Source: Anodontia alba (lineage: Eukaryota; Mollusca; Bivalvia; Lucinida; Lucinidae). Taken from it: DNA of 64,000 nt. The notes under the pieces were generated by a model that was given only the letters and a program-made list of their open reading frames with translations, was not told the DNA's origin and made no database searches. The position numbers were made by a program, and so were the translations under genes. The stretch is taken from assembly GCA_964016985.1 (NCBI GenBank), contig OZ024824.1, positions 122,632,839-122,696,838 of the forward strand. The letters run 5' to 3'. This document shows positions 32,690 through 43,678 of this stretch, piece by piece. Positions within the stretch are counted from its first letter, which is position 1. Each line of letters starts with the position of its first letter.

Positions 32690-32805
32690 TCTTATTTCTG
32701 CACGAAAACATATGTTGTGGTACTCATTAGAAGTGCCTCACCGAGGTGCGTCTAATGAGTACCCACAACATATGTTTTCATGGAGAAATATGAAAAATAT
32801 TAACC
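32690..32805. repeat. R2 hairpin
   Basis: Apex GTGCCTCACCGAGGTGC; arms CATATGTTGTGG and ACCCACAACATATG. Confidence 0.85.
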
Positions 32806-33413
32806 TGATACCCACTCTTATCTAGGCCTGTGGAATACCTAAGGTGGTTACTGTTTTACCACTTGTGACTGAACCGCTTGTGAAAATACACTTATCCAGA
32901 TGCAAAAAAGAGTACATGTATACATGTATACGAGACTTCATTTGCTTACCATATTCTGAATTGAAGATTCAAGCATTGTCTGGTTGAAAAAAATGCGAGC
33001 ATTGTCTGAAGTTGAAAAAATTTAAACCATTAAATGATTAAGTTTTTATTCATATAGATCCAAATTAAAAGCACAGTGAACAATGCGTTGGAACTAGCAC
33101 AGTAGTGTTGGAGCTACCTCAGTAGTCTGGAAATAACACACCAGAGAATTTTGAGGGTATTTCTTCATGGTGAAAGTTTTGATTATTTTTTATGTCACAC
33201 TGATATCAGGCTGAGTGTCGAATTCATTCATGCGCATCCAAACTTGATAAAATATTACATAATTTGTCTGTGATGTCAAAACACTGAGAAAATGCAGATC
33301 TGTGGTCAATTTGGTGGTGGTCACCTTCTCCAAATTATACACTGTTAAAATGTTTTGTTCCGCCTGCATAGAAGGTTTAAATCATATTTATATGTAATAG
33401 CATTGCCAAAATT

Positions 33414-33503
33414 CTGAGTAATTCGCTCTTTCTTCTAAAATACATTTGAAAACAAGAAATCTTGTTTTCAAATGTATTTTAGAAGAAAGAGCGAATTACT
33501 CAG
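33414..33503. repeat. Perfect 90-bp palindrome
   Basis: Starts CTGAGTAATTCGCTCTTTCT and ends with its exact complement. By eye the arms are 44 bases with a two-base centre. An open frame at 33446 starts inside it and is a by-product. Confidence 0.92.
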
Positions 33504-34194
33504 AAACGTTTGTTTACCAAAATTTTAATGTTGTCACTACTGTGAGAGATCCTAGATGTAGTGTGGGATTCACATTAACACAGTTCTCAGGTAGTTCCCC
33601 TAATATACACCCATGTGTTAGTGCCGGTAGGGTATTGACTTCTTTTACTGACACAAGACTGAAAGGAAATTGAAGCTTCAATTTTCAGAGCAAGCAGAAA
33701 CTGGATAGAAAACTTCAACACATATCAAGAAACAAATCCATGAAGTGAGAAGCAGAATTTTAGCAGATGACATTCTAATTTTTTTATTATTGTTTTTCAG
33801 AGAAAATAAGACTTCATGTGAATTGTCTGTAAAAAAAATAAAATGTGTATATATATCAGAATGTTGTCTACTGCAGATGTGATAAAATCGCTTGAAGGGT
33901 TAAAAATCAAAGAGACATCTGTGTGGTGTAAAAAAAACCACTACCATGCTGCGTACCCAGATATGGAATTCAAGCCTCTAGATGAAGAGGCTGATCTTTG
34001 TCTGCATGTTTCCCATATACAATTAGGTACCATTTTCTTTATAGAAGCTGCCATCATTTTGTATCATGATTGAAATTAGATATTAAATACAATGACAAGT
34101 TCATGAATGGTTAACCATTGTCTCAGTATGACTAAATAATGTTTCAGGGATGTTATTCTTCCTCTTTTCAGAGGAATTCCCATCACAAAAACAT

Positions 34195-34447
34195 ACCTAT
34201 ATAATTTTGACCCCCTTAAACCCCACTTTAAAATAGTAAAACTGGGATTTACAGGGGTATACATATTTTTCTTATTTTTCCTTGAAAGCATAGATTGTGG
34301 GTACTCTTAGAACTGCCTCGGTGAGGTGGTTCTAACATGTACCCACAATCTATGTTTTGAGCAGAAATATGAAAAATATCAGAATTTTATCTGAAAAAGT
34401 TTTCAATTTTTGGTGGTGAAATTTTCAATATATTTGAATAGGCATAT
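34195..34447. repeat. R2-extended MITE, copy 1
   Basis: CCTATATAATTTTGACCCCC...TAAAACTGGGATTTACAGG precedes an R2 hairpin, and TTTTGGTGGTGAAATTTTCA to TTTGAATAGGCAT follows. Same layout at 44640-44880 and inverted at 40966 and 52276. Confidence 0.75.
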
Positions 34448-34659
34448 TTTTGTAATGTCTTTTTGGCTCCCATTTCCAAAAAAAAAAATGTGGATTTGAT
34501 CCTAAATGCTCAGAAACAACCTTTTCTGGAGGGAGTATTGGGGTTTTCCTCTGTTTCTACAGATTTTCCTCCCCTTGAGAAGTGGACCAATTACATACCT
34601 GATGTTGAAAGGGACATAAAATACCAGATAGTCATTATCATGAAGATTATGACACAGTT

Positions 34660-34770
34660 AAGCCATTTTTGTCTGGAGACCCTAAAAGGGTAACTTGCAA
34701 TCAGTGCAGAGACCCATATTAGATGCAGCAGAATGCAGTCTCTGATCAAAGTGTACACTGTTTGCATTAA
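34660..34770. repeat. R1 hairpin, family D context, degraded
   Basis: Preceded by CTGGAGACCCTAAAAGGG as at 36130. Core GCAATCAGTGCAGAGACC ... GTACACTGTTTGC has lost much pairing. Confidence 0.55.
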
Positions 34771-35149
34771 CTATATAATTTCTATTAAACATAGTAATAA
34801 TAATAATAAAAACTAACCAGATACCCTGAAATTGGAAATATCAAATAGACCAGTCCAAATTGTTGTGATAGAAGAGTCCACTCACAGTAAATGGGTTAAA
34901 AATAGTCTAAATGAAGACCACTGCATGGTGATCTATAGTCAAGGTTGAAAGCAAGGTATTTACAAGTGAAATGGTATTTTACTGACCTTACTAGCTGTGC
35001 AAAATTTGCAGACCAGGATCAGGCTGTACCATAGATAAGGCATATTTTACAAACACATATTTTTTATAGTTTTCTTATTTTTTCACAAAAAATAACACAT
35101 GCTGTCAGCATAGCAACAGATAAGGCACTTTTTTATCTAAAAAATGCTG

Positions 35150-35225
35150 ATATCTTTCTTGTTTCTCCACGAAAACATATGTTGTGCATACTCATTAGAA
35201 GCACCTATGGAAAATAAGAAAAATG
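35150..35225. repeat. R2, left arm only
   Basis: Ends at AGAAGCACCTATGGAAAATA, so the right arm is deleted. Confidence 0.65.
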
Positions 35226-35394
35226 TTGCTCTTGGTAGCCCTCTTATTTTATCTAGATAGATGTGGCATTTTTACCATATTATATGGGAAATGTGGAAGA
35301 TTTCGATTAGGTACATTAAGACATTTTTATATTGTTCAAAAGGTTGCTAGCATTAACAGACCATAGTTCCAGATAAGAAGGGGTGTCATAATCA

Positions 35395-35638
35395 GGGCCC
35401 AGTTGTTCAAAGCATCATTAGCTTAATAAGCTTGTTAGTGGTCAAAATGCTAACTGTTCTCGTAGGTACAATATCTAATTCACAGGTATTTTTGCTGAAA
35501 AATGTGAGTAGCTTTTGCAAATGCAAAAGCTACACACATTTTTTCAGCAAAATATTAGCGTATATGGCATATTTAATGATGCAATGTTTTAACAATATGT
35601 TAACTAACAACATTGTTAGTTTTGAACAACTGGGCTCA
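35395..35638. mobile_element. R3 MITE, subfamily b
   Basis: Ends GGGCCCAGTTGTTCAAAGC and TTTGAACAACTGGGCTC. The central hairpin is AGTAGCTTTTGCAAATGC with arms to about 33 bp. The subfamily b interior has TACAATATCTAATTCACAGG. Confidence 0.85.
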
Positions 35639-35644
35639 GGTTAA

Positions 35645-35755
35645 TATTTTTTGTATCTCTCCATGAAAACTTACCTTGTGGGTACCCATTAGAAGCCCCT
35701 GGCTGAGTCACTTCTAATGAGCACTCACTTTCGTGGAGATTTATGATGAAATATT
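35645..35755. repeat. R2 hairpin, right arm eroded
   Basis: AAGCCCCTGGCTGAGTCACTT apex; only GAGCACTCACTTTCG remains of the right outer arm. It lies 7 bp after an R3 copy. Confidence 0.6.
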
Positions 35756-36129
35756 TTCTACGGTCACTCTCCCCCTTCCGCAGATTCAAGAAGGGCATTT
35801 GTCAGTTTCTGGGGGAAAGAATGTGCACAATACTGGTTAACTGCTTAGAGGACTAAGCCTGCCCAGTAAAAGTGTGGTTATGTAATCTGATTGTGCTCAA
35901 CATGACACCATTGGGTTGTCTAGTCTATAAAACTTCAACACAAACAAACAAAAAAAACAACATATATTTTCATGGCGAAATAAGAAAAATATCACTATTG
36001 TGCCTAAAAGTGCCTCATCTGGAGCTATGACAAACAAATTGAAAAGTTGATTTAAAAACTGCATCATTCTGATGCCCCCTTATAAGGTAGACCCATATAT
36101 ACCCCAGCTTTCACTACAGTTTATCCCAT

Positions 36130-36250
36130 TGAAGACTGGAGACCCCTAAACGGGAAACTGGCAAACAGTGCAGACCCAGATCAGACGCCGCAGAACACGG
36201 CGTCTGATCAGGGTCTCCACTGTTTGCAAATTGTTCAACCATTTTTCTTT
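36130..36250. repeat. R1 hairpin, family D context
   Basis: Core 36162-36228. The inner arms AGACGCC / GGCGTCT are GC-rich and fully paired. Flanks GGAGACCCCTAAACGGG match 34660. Confidence 0.75.
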
Positions 36251-36259
36251 AGGAATTTA

Positions 36260-37636
36260 TCTACATCATTTAGCCTGACATACTTGTACCTATACGGTAA
36301 TCGGAAATGGACTCTTCCAATGTGCAGTGTGGGAGAGTTTATTCAGTTTTTAATGGGTTATAGGGGAACATGGGATACACATTACATGTTAACATTATGC
36401 ATGAAAAACCAGAAGATTCCACATCTAATTTACAGGCTATGCAGACTCCATCATACAAATGTGCATAGATCCTCATCTGACTGTGCAGCTGTGTTGACCA
36501 GTCTTGTTATGAACTGATCACATATGATAAGGCACTTCACGGCAGTGTAACTGGTTTATCTGGGGCCATACAACTTCCGCATCAATCCAGACAGGTAAGA
36601 AATTGAGACAGTTCTTAAGGTAGTGTCTAATATCATCGATGCATTCTCTTATCCTTAAATGAGCATTAATTCCATTTGAATGGACTACCTAATTTGACCT
36701 GTCAATTCTATATGTAGCATATTAATTAGGCTTGCATTTGTTATAGTGTCATTTCATTGGATGCATATTCAAGAGGTGAAATGTATTTGGTGTTTTGGTG
36801 TCAGCTGATTTCAGTTTCGAATAATTGTATTTCATCTAGGGCTGCAACAATTTCTCAAGGGTACATGTCTGGTTTCAGTCTGTCAATTACTTGAGTCAAA
36901 ATTTCAGACAAAAGGCCATGACTTTAGGGCAGTAATTCTCTGTGGAGAGTAAAGCTATGTTTGTTTTCTGACTTATTTCAGTATGCATGTTTGAATTGAT
37001 TTGATTGTAAGAATGTATTCTTATACCCCGACACATAATAGTGGTGAGGTATTATGGTTTCACATTGGTTGTTTGTGTGTCCATCCATCTGTTGTACATC
37101 TGTGGGTCAGTCTGTCCGTATTTTCATTTCTGGACAATAACTTGAGTAAATATCAATTGATTTTCACCAAACTTGATATGTGCATTGATGTGGAGATCTG
37201 ATTTGGGATGGCTAATGGGTTAATTTCATCAGTTTTTGACAGATATCTGCCAGCCACACGATAGTAGCCAGGTATTATCGTTTCCTGTTTCAATTTATTA
37301 ATAAAAACACTTTGTATAGGCACATGTTGTCATTATTTATTGGCATTTTTTATATTGATCAGTATTTGAACTTTGTTATGGTATTATATATAGACTCCTG
37401 CAGAAGTGTTTGCACATATGGGCAAAGACCAAAGGGCGGAGGCATTTGTGTACTTTGGACACATGTCTATTTTCAATATTTTTAGCATCCGAGCTATTTG
37501 AATCTTTACAGCACTGTTATTAACTGGCTAACCTTATGTAGACTGGATACAATTGGTAGATTTTCTGGCATTTTGTTCTAGTCTGACAACTTTTTGTGAC
37601 TTCCTGTTTGCATTTCTACTGAAAAAGGTCTACTTT
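36260..37636. other. No gene seen
   Basis: An open frame at 36224-36517 has no recognisable domain and begins in R1. The 37018-37300 segment resembles dispersed repeats elsewhere (CACCAAACTTGATATGTGC). Confidence 0.35.
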
Positions 37637-37842
37637 ACCCCTGTCCTGCTGAATAAATTGAGATGCCATACCCACTTCTAATTTTCAGCCAGTCAGATTA
37701 CTTGATCCAGATTTTTGCTATAAATTCACATACTTAATGACAAAGTGCAGATCCAGGTCAGTTGGCTGCTTCAGAAGCCAACTGATTTGGATCTACACTG
37801 TTTGCAAAAGCAGGGCATATCCGGGTTCAGCAGGACAAGGGT
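37637..37842. mobile_element. R1 family A MITE
   Basis: Ends CCCTGTCCTGCTGAA and TTCAGCAGGACAAGGG. The core hairpin has inner arms GTTGGCT / AGCCAAC. Confidence 0.8.
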
Positions 37843-38195
37843 AAGGAAAGAATTTGCTCCCCTTGGGATCCCTTTTCAGAAGGGAGATAAAACAATTTTG
37901 ACAGAGTTGCCTTCCCTGAAGATGTATCCTCTCCCCTTAAATATTCTGAGATTATATTTCCTTATGGCTTCCTTTTTTCCTAAAACTTGAACAGGTCTAT
38001 TTGACTGCCTGGTGGTGGCTCAGAAAGGTTTGGCTGAATAGCAAAATATGATAAAAAAGAATAAAAACTGAAACTGACTTGATCAGTTAGTAGCAGACTG
38101 ACCTGAATTTACATTCTTTGCATGAGTGTTTCTTTCCAATATTTGGGGCAAATACTATAGCTCATTACAAACTTACACTATATTTTGTTTTTCAG

Positions 38196-38982
38196 AAAAA
38201 TTGTTGCACAATGGGCAAAAGGAAACAGACTGTGCCTCAAAAGGCAACGGAAGAGAAAAGAAAATGTTTAACATGGAACATGCTAGAGAACCAGCCTGGT
38301 GTTTCAAAGATTCAACCAGATTTAACACTGATCAATGATGATGACCCCAGATTGTTGGAAGAATTTGAAGAGGCTGAGAAACTTAAGAAACAACAAAAAC
38401 AAGACAATATTACAAAAACCAGTCTGGTATCTTATGCGAATGATGAAATTGCAGATATTTTTAACTTGCATCTCGAAAGTTGCTTGTTTTATGTGAGTGT
38501 TTTCAGGAAGCCTAAACTGAAACTTGGTGAATGGTCATGTCATCTTGGAGAATTCAAAGTGACATTTCTTCCTGAATTAAATGTCATACCTGTACCACAA
38601 GACAGTTTGCCAGAGGTGGGTGACTGCTGGTTGTATGTCGGTATTCACGAAGGGAAAAGTTTATTATATTACGAAATACCAGATGGACAGGAAACACCAC
38701 CACAAAAATCCAAGAAGAAGAAACTACAGGAGAAGAAACAGATATTGTTTTGGAATGTTGATATTTCACTGTCCATTGAAACTATGGAAGCTCTAAAATG
38801 TAATGTGTTTCAAGTTGTGATTGAGGAATATGATTGTAAAACATTGACAGTCAGTCTCAAAATTATTGCTACAGAGGCATCGCTATCTGTCTTGTCCTTT
38901 GTAAGTGAGGGGGAAAGACCAAAGAAACAAAATCAAGCAATAACAACTCTGATGGACCAGTTTTATGGGATTAAACCACCTT
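38196..38982 (+). CDS. SHPRH: SHPRH coding exon 1 (start at 38211)
   Basis: The acceptor TTTTGTTTTTCAG ends at 38195 and the donor GTAAGT starts at 38983. Translation starts at 38211: MGKRKQTVPQKATEEKRK, then CLTWNMLENQ, which matches the vertebrate SHPRH N-terminus (basic start, EEKR, WNM). The frame is open further upstream to 38118, but that is intron sequence. The exon gives 257 codons plus one base (phase 1). It includes a Lys-rich loop (SKKKKLQEKKQ, about residue 175) and ends GIKPPC. This region has no named domain in SHPRH. Confidence 0.9.
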
Positions 38983-39034
38983 GTAAGTACCACATGATGC
39001 CTTCGGCTGATTGTACAGTGTTTCATTGCACAGA

Positions 39035-39110
39035 GCTTTTCATTATCATCCTTCCATTATCTCGATATGACTTAAATAATGTCGAGGGACATTAAACACC
39101 AAACTATCAT
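39035..39110 (+). repeat. SINE tail
   Basis: GTCGAGGGACATTAAACACC followed by ATCATCATC is the tail style of invertebrate tRNA-derived SINEs. It starts about 50 bp inside intron 1. Confidence 0.5.
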
Positions 39111-39150
39111 CATCAAAACCATAGGATGCCCAAAGCACAAAAAGGCCTTG

Positions 39151-39447
39151 ATGCAAATTTGCACAGGCTGAGCTGAGCCTATGTTGTCCACAAATTGCAA
39201 TGCTGAGCCTATGTTGTCCACAAATTGCAATGCTGAGCCTATGTTGTCCACAAATTGCAATGCTGAGCCTATGTTGTCCACAAATTGCAATGCTGAGCCT
39301 ATGTTGTCCACAAATTGCAATGCTGAGCCTATGTTGTCCACAAATTGCAATGCTGAGCCTATGTTGTCCACGAATTGCAATGCTGAGCCTATGTTGTCCA
39401 CAAATTGCAATTGCAATTTGTGGACAACATAGGCTCAGCTCAGCCGG
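39151..39447. repeat. 30-bp minisatellite grown from a hairpin arm
   Basis: Eight tandem units of ATGTTGTCCACAAATTGCAA plus TGCTGAGCCT at 39181-39410. The last unit turns into its own complement (TTGCAATTTGTGGACAACAT) up to 39447. Only the left arm is multiplied. Units are identical except for one A/G change in unit 7. Confidence 0.95.
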
Positions 39448-39664
39448 TACAAATTTGCCCAGGTTGATCAGGGCCATTATTGTCCACTTACAGAATCATT
39501 GGATACCTTAGTTTATGCCGACAATCAGAGAATGCTCAGATCAGACTGCATGGATGGGCATGCTGATCTGGACCTACATTGTCTGCAGATTGCATTGGTC
39601 CTTTTCCTGTGTTCATTGTATGATATTGCTGTCATAGCTGCAGATAAGGCAATGGGGGTGGCCA

Positions 39665-39955
39665 GGTGTGGCGAAGGTGTCGTGTATCATACGTCACTGG
39701 GGCGTCCAGCTGAGATTGGCTTACAGTTTATAGTTGGGCAAGGCCTGCTATCCTTGTAGCAGGTAAGGGTAGAGGGGGAATGCTGTTATTTCGTCTGCTT
39801 CTTCACTTTCATTCATTTTCCTCCTTCTCTCCTGTTCCTCTCTTTCATCTCCTCTACTACCTCTTCTGTCTCTTTTCTCCCTTTTTCTGGGAGATGACAC
39901 AAAATGACCCACAAGGGTTAACCTCTCATTAAACCCCAACTCAATCAATGCAGAT
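39665..39955 (+). repeat. SINE-like dispersed repeat, copy 3
   Basis: GGTGTCGTGTATCATACGTC start, CT-rich middle, end CTCTCATTAAACCCCAACTC. Confidence 0.65.
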
Positions 39956-39969
39956 AAGACACTTTTTTT

Positions 39970-40110
39970 TCATCAAAAGTGTTGATATTTTTTATCATTT
40001 CTCCACAAAAACATATGTTTGGGTACTCATTATAAAGACCTCTGTGAAATGTTTCTAATTAGTACCCACAACATATATTTTAATGGAAAAATAAGATAAA
40101 TATTTGTCTG
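39970..40110. repeat. R2 hairpin, eroded arms
   Basis: Left ATATGTTTGGGTACTCATTA and right TAATTAGTACCCACAACATA. Confidence 0.75.
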
Positions 40111-40261
40111 GATATTCCTTTTGTCTAGAGCTGTATGCAGCTGTGGAAATAAGATTAGTTTTCCAATATATGAACAGTGGTGCTCCAGACTGGCATACTG
40201 CATAGCTCAAGACAAGGCGATATTTGTCTTAGGCATAGGTCTAGATAAGAGTGGGTATCAG

Positions 40262-40385
40262 GTCAGTATTTTTCTTATTTGTCCACGAAAACATATGTTG
40301 TGGGTACTCATTAGAAGCACCTCGGCGAGGCGCTTCTAATGAGTACCCACAACATATGTTTTCTTGGACAAATAAGAAAAATATC
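40262..40385. repeat. R2 hairpin, best example
   Basis: Arms run from ATTTTTCTTATTTGTCCACG to its complement at the far end with very few mismatches. Apex AAGCACCTCGGCGAGGCGCTT. About 120 bp in all. Confidence 0.92.
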
Positions 40386-40480
40386 AATACTTTTGGATTG
40401 AAAAAAAAATCTTATCAAGAGCTATGGTTCAAGACAAGGTGATATTTGTCTGAGGTGATAATGTAGAATAAACTCTAGTA

Positions 40481-40809
40481 CAATGGACTCTCGTTATCTA
40501 AACTTCCCTTATCTTGAATAACCGCTTACCTCCAACTGAAAATATAGCCCCTGCTTTAACATGGAAATCTAACAACAGATAACAAAATATTGTGGAAAAG
40601 AAGAGAAATTGCTCCTAAGGATCGATTTCTCCCATTTTCCACAATATTTTTAATGTATCACTATCTTCAGGAGTCAAATGACATTCATTTGTGAAATGTG
40701 GTTATTCAATTTGTTTTTTCTCAATTTTGAAAATCTGATATGTCGAGGAACAGATATCTCGAAGAATTTCAGGGAGTCCCTTGAACTTCGAGATAACAAG
40801 ATTCGACTG
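40481..40809. mobile_element. pogo-like MITE, copy 1
   Basis: TA at both sides. The right end TTCGAGATAACAAGATTCGA runs to ACTG; the left end is CAATGGACTCTCGTTATC. A central hairpin AGAAATTGCTCCTAAGGATC is partly eroded. Confidence 0.8.
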
Positions 40810-40861
40810 TATTAAGCACGAAACACATTGTCATAGCACTTTTTTTAACCTGCAAGTATTA

Positions 40862-40966
40862 ACATTTTCTTATTTCTCCCCAAAAACGTGTTGTGGGTAC
40901 TCATTAGAAGCCCCTCAGTTAGGTGCTTCTAATGAGTACCCACAACATGTTTTTATCATTTCTAAA
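40862..40966. repeat. R2 hairpin
   Basis: Apex AAGCCCCTCAGTTAGGTGCTT. It directly abuts the R2-extended copy at 40966. Confidence 0.8.
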
Positions 40967-41420
40967 ACAAGCCTATTCAAATATACTGAAAATTTTACCA
41001 CCAAAAAATGAAAATTTTCAGATAAAAAATTCTGATGTTTTTCATATTTCTGCTCAAAACATAGATTGTGGGTACTTGTTAGAATTGCAGAGCCTGACAA
41101 ATCCATTGCCCAGCTGCCCGGGACAAGTCCGAATTTTGGCTGGGCAAGTGATTTTTTTATTTCACTTGCCCAGAAAAATGTGTAAAATATATAGGGAGTA
41201 TTGTAATTTCGGGCCAGTTTCAAGATGCTGTGGAATACCGGACAAGTGGCTGAAACTTGGATTTGTCAGGCCCTGGAACTGCCTCGATGAGGTGGTTCTA
41301 ACGAGTACCCACAATCTATGTTTTGAGCAGAAATAAGAAAAATAATATATACCCCTGTAAACCCCAGTTTTTACTATATAAAAGTGGGGTTTAAAGGGGC
41401 CAAAATTATAAAGGCATGTT
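40966..41420. repeat. R2-extended MITE, copy 2 (inverted), split by another MITE
   Basis: GCCTATTCAAATATACTGAA starts it and CCAAAATTATAAAGGCATG ends it. Its R2 hairpin is interrupted between GTTAGAATTG and GAACTGCCTCG. Confidence 0.8.
41088..41275. mobile_element. 188-bp MITE inserted in an R2 hairpin
   Basis: Ends CAGAGCCTGACAAATCCA and TGGATTTGTCAGGCCCTG are inverted. Flanks GAATTG and GAACTG look like a 6-bp target duplication with one change. Inside is the pair GGCTGGGCAAGTGA / TCACTTGCCCAG. Confidence 0.8.
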
Positions 41421-41863
41421 TTCATGATGTTGAGAAATTACTAAAAATATCCCCGCATTATCATCAAGTCTTCCTCCTTAACAAGTAACTAAATTATTGC
41501 ATATCGAGGGTTGAGCGCAAGACTATAGTAACTCAAACATATTTTTGAAACCCTTGTTTAGGGGCAACTTGGACCCCTTTGTAAACAATGCAAATTTAGG
41601 TGCCATTGCTCATACGAGCAATGGCACCTAAATTTTCATTGTTTACAGAAAAAAATTTTGTAATCTTCATAACGCCTTCATGGTGAGGAGATTAGGTTTT
41701 GGGAAAAACAACCATCTGACTTACGCTAGTCTTGCGCTCAACCCTCGATATGAAGAGACTTAATGAAACTGGGTCTATGATTTTCATTCTTTTTTGTGTT
41801 CTTTGTTCTCAAAGACAGCCCTTTAGATTTTTATTTTATTCTGCTATTTTTATTTTAAAAAAG

Positions 41864-42085
41864 GCTACGAGGATCTTAAGTACAACAAGAAGCATGATAT
41901 TGACCAATTGTACATTGAGATCAAAGCAAAACACCTGGAGGAGAACCACACTATTCTTCCCAATATTCAACATCCATCCTTCAGACCTCAGTTACGTTTG
42001 TATCAACAAGAGGCTATCAGCTGGATGGTGGAAACAGAAAAACAAAATACCAAGTTGGAACCCAAGGATTCCATCTCAGAATCAG
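41864..42085 (+). CDS. SHPRH: SHPRH coding exon 2
   Basis: The acceptor tract ends AAAAAAG at 41863 and the donor GTAAAC starts at 42086. Entering in phase 1, it completes Cys and reads YEDLKYNKKHDIDQLYIEIK, then HPSFRPQLRLYQQEAISWM. The last segment is the Q-motif-like region ahead of helicase motif I, where SHPRH has RPYQREAVNWML. An ATG-initiated frame at 41908 is internal and not a start. Confidence 0.92.
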
Positions 42086-42135
42086 GTAAACTATGATGGT
42101 TTCAGTAAGGCACATTTTCGTCCAAAAGTGTTTAT

Positions 42136-42228
42136 GTTTTGTCTTATTTCTCCACAAAAACACATGTTGTGGGTACTCATTATGGGAGCCTCTGCAAGGC
42201 TCTTCTGATTGCCCACAATATGTTTTCA
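42136..42228. repeat. R2 hairpin, shortened
   Basis: Apex GGAGCCTCTGCAAGGCTCTT; right arm GATTGCCCACAATATG. Confidence 0.7.
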
Positions 42229-42443
42229 TTAACCCTTGTCAGGCTGAATAAATTAGGATGCCACACCCACTTCCAATTTTCAGCCAATCAGATTACTTGA
42301 TCCAGATTATTGATATACATGTAAATTCACATACTTAATGGCAAACAGTGCAGATCCAGATCTGAAGAAGCCAGCTGATCTGGATCTGCACTGTTTGCCA
42401 AGGCAGCACATATCCAGGTTCGCAGGACTAGGCCTAGGGTTAA
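42229..42443. mobile_element. R1 family A MITE
   Basis: Ends TTAACCCTTGTCAGGCTGAA and AGGCCTAGGGTTAA. The core at 42341-42401 has lost part of the left inner arm (AGATCTGAAGAAGCCAGC). Confidence 0.8.
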
Positions 42444-42894
42444 CATGAAATATCAAGCTCTGCTTCCTTGTGAAAAAAAAAGAAAAATATTCCAAAATGT
42501 TGTATGTTGATATATTTATTTGGTGTACACTTTGCCTGATATGGCTTAACAGGTTCTTGTATGTAAAATGCTATTTGTGTGTTTGCTTCTGATTTTTGCC
42601 GTGTGGCAGAGGTAGAATGTCTCCCCGTACATCACCATAGTGCAGATTATATTTAATTTCCTTTGGGATCATTGGGTCCATTATGGTATATTTGAAAATG
42701 GAATTCTGCTCATGTATACACTAGAGGGCATAAGCAGTGTTGCAAACTTCAGTACTGTTTATGAAGAGTCTCAATAAAACCGAGACTCCCGTTTTCTAAT
42801 CCATAGTGTGTTCTTTGTTTCCAAAGGCAATCTTTTGACATTTATTGCATCATAATTGTTCAGAGGACTTATTAACGAGGAGTTTTCGATGAGA

Positions 42895-43028
42895 ATCTTG
42901 GATAATTTTCTTTAGTTCTCTATAAAAACATACAATGTTGGCACTCATTAAAAGTCTAAGGGCCACAGTGAGGAACATCTGAGTATACCCAATATATGCT
43001 TTTATGGAAAAATAAGAAAAATAATCCC
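42895..43028. repeat. R2 hairpin, degraded
   Basis: AATGTTGGCACTCATTAAAA on the left and GAGTATACCCAATATATG on the right. Confidence 0.55.
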
Positions 43029-43092
43029 AGAATGACACCAGATACCTCTCCTGAACTTTTTCCCCACTAGTGGCTATGTCATCTGCTGATAA

Positions 43093-43166
43093 TCTTTGCA
43101 AACAGTTTGGACCCAGATCAGGCCCGACAAAATGTTGGGCCTGATCTGGATCCAAACATTTTGACA
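43093..43166. repeat. R1 core hairpin, variant inner arms
   Basis: The inner arms are AGATCAGGCCC / GGGCCTGATCT with apex GACAAAATGTT. This is a different inner sequence that is still fully paired. Confidence 0.8.
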
Positions 43167-43350
43167 CTCTGATGGTATTCCTGAAAGATCTTTTTCAAAA
43201 AAGTTAATTTTAAAAAAAATCCACAGACGACAAAAAAGCATGCAAAATTACCTAGCATGCAAAGTGTTAACAAGTCCTCTGAAGCATCTGGATGGCCAAG
43301 TTGTTAGCTCTGTAGATTTCGAGTCATGAGGTCCATTGTTTGAATGCCTC

Positions 43351-43594
43351 TTAACCCTTAAAGCGCCAAGAAAACCTGCATCTGAAAATCTCATCTGTTT
43401 ATGTGTCTGCTGAATATTCTTGCAAACTTTTCAAACCTATTTTTGCATACAGGCAAACAGTGTGGACCCAGATCAGACTTCTCCTAAAGGAGCAGTCTGA
43501 TCTGGGTCCACACTGTTTGCAGAAGTGACTTTTAAAGTAACCAGCAGAAGGCAAAGCAGACGACAATAGTTGTGATTGGCACTTTAAGGGTTAA
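43351..43594. mobile_element. R1 family B MITE, full length
   Basis: Ends TTAACCCTTAAAGCGCCAA and TTGGCACTTTAAGGGTTAA. Core GTGTGGACCCAGATCAGAC with apex CTCCTAAAGGAG. Confidence 0.9.
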
Positions 43595-43678
43595 GGCACA
43601 ATTCAGCTCATGACTGCAGTGCTTCATTGTACAGAGTCTTTACATGTGTTATCACCGTTTCCAATGTTTTGATATAAC

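Noticed and set aside
33861..34690. A two-exon gene (33861-34026 joined to 34553-34690) in consistent phase
   Set aside because: The second exon is built on a SINE-type tail (GACATAAAATACCAGATAG) and R1 family D sequence, and no domain is recognisable. The first part alone (SVWCKKNHYHAAYPD...) is not enough to call a gene.
39181..39410. CRISPR-like direct repeats
   Set aside because: Units are in tandem without spacers, and the DNA is eukaryotic.
39072..39511. Repetitive open frames of 83-143 residues across 39046-39511
   Set aside because: They are translations of the 30-bp minisatellite, whose period is a multiple of three.
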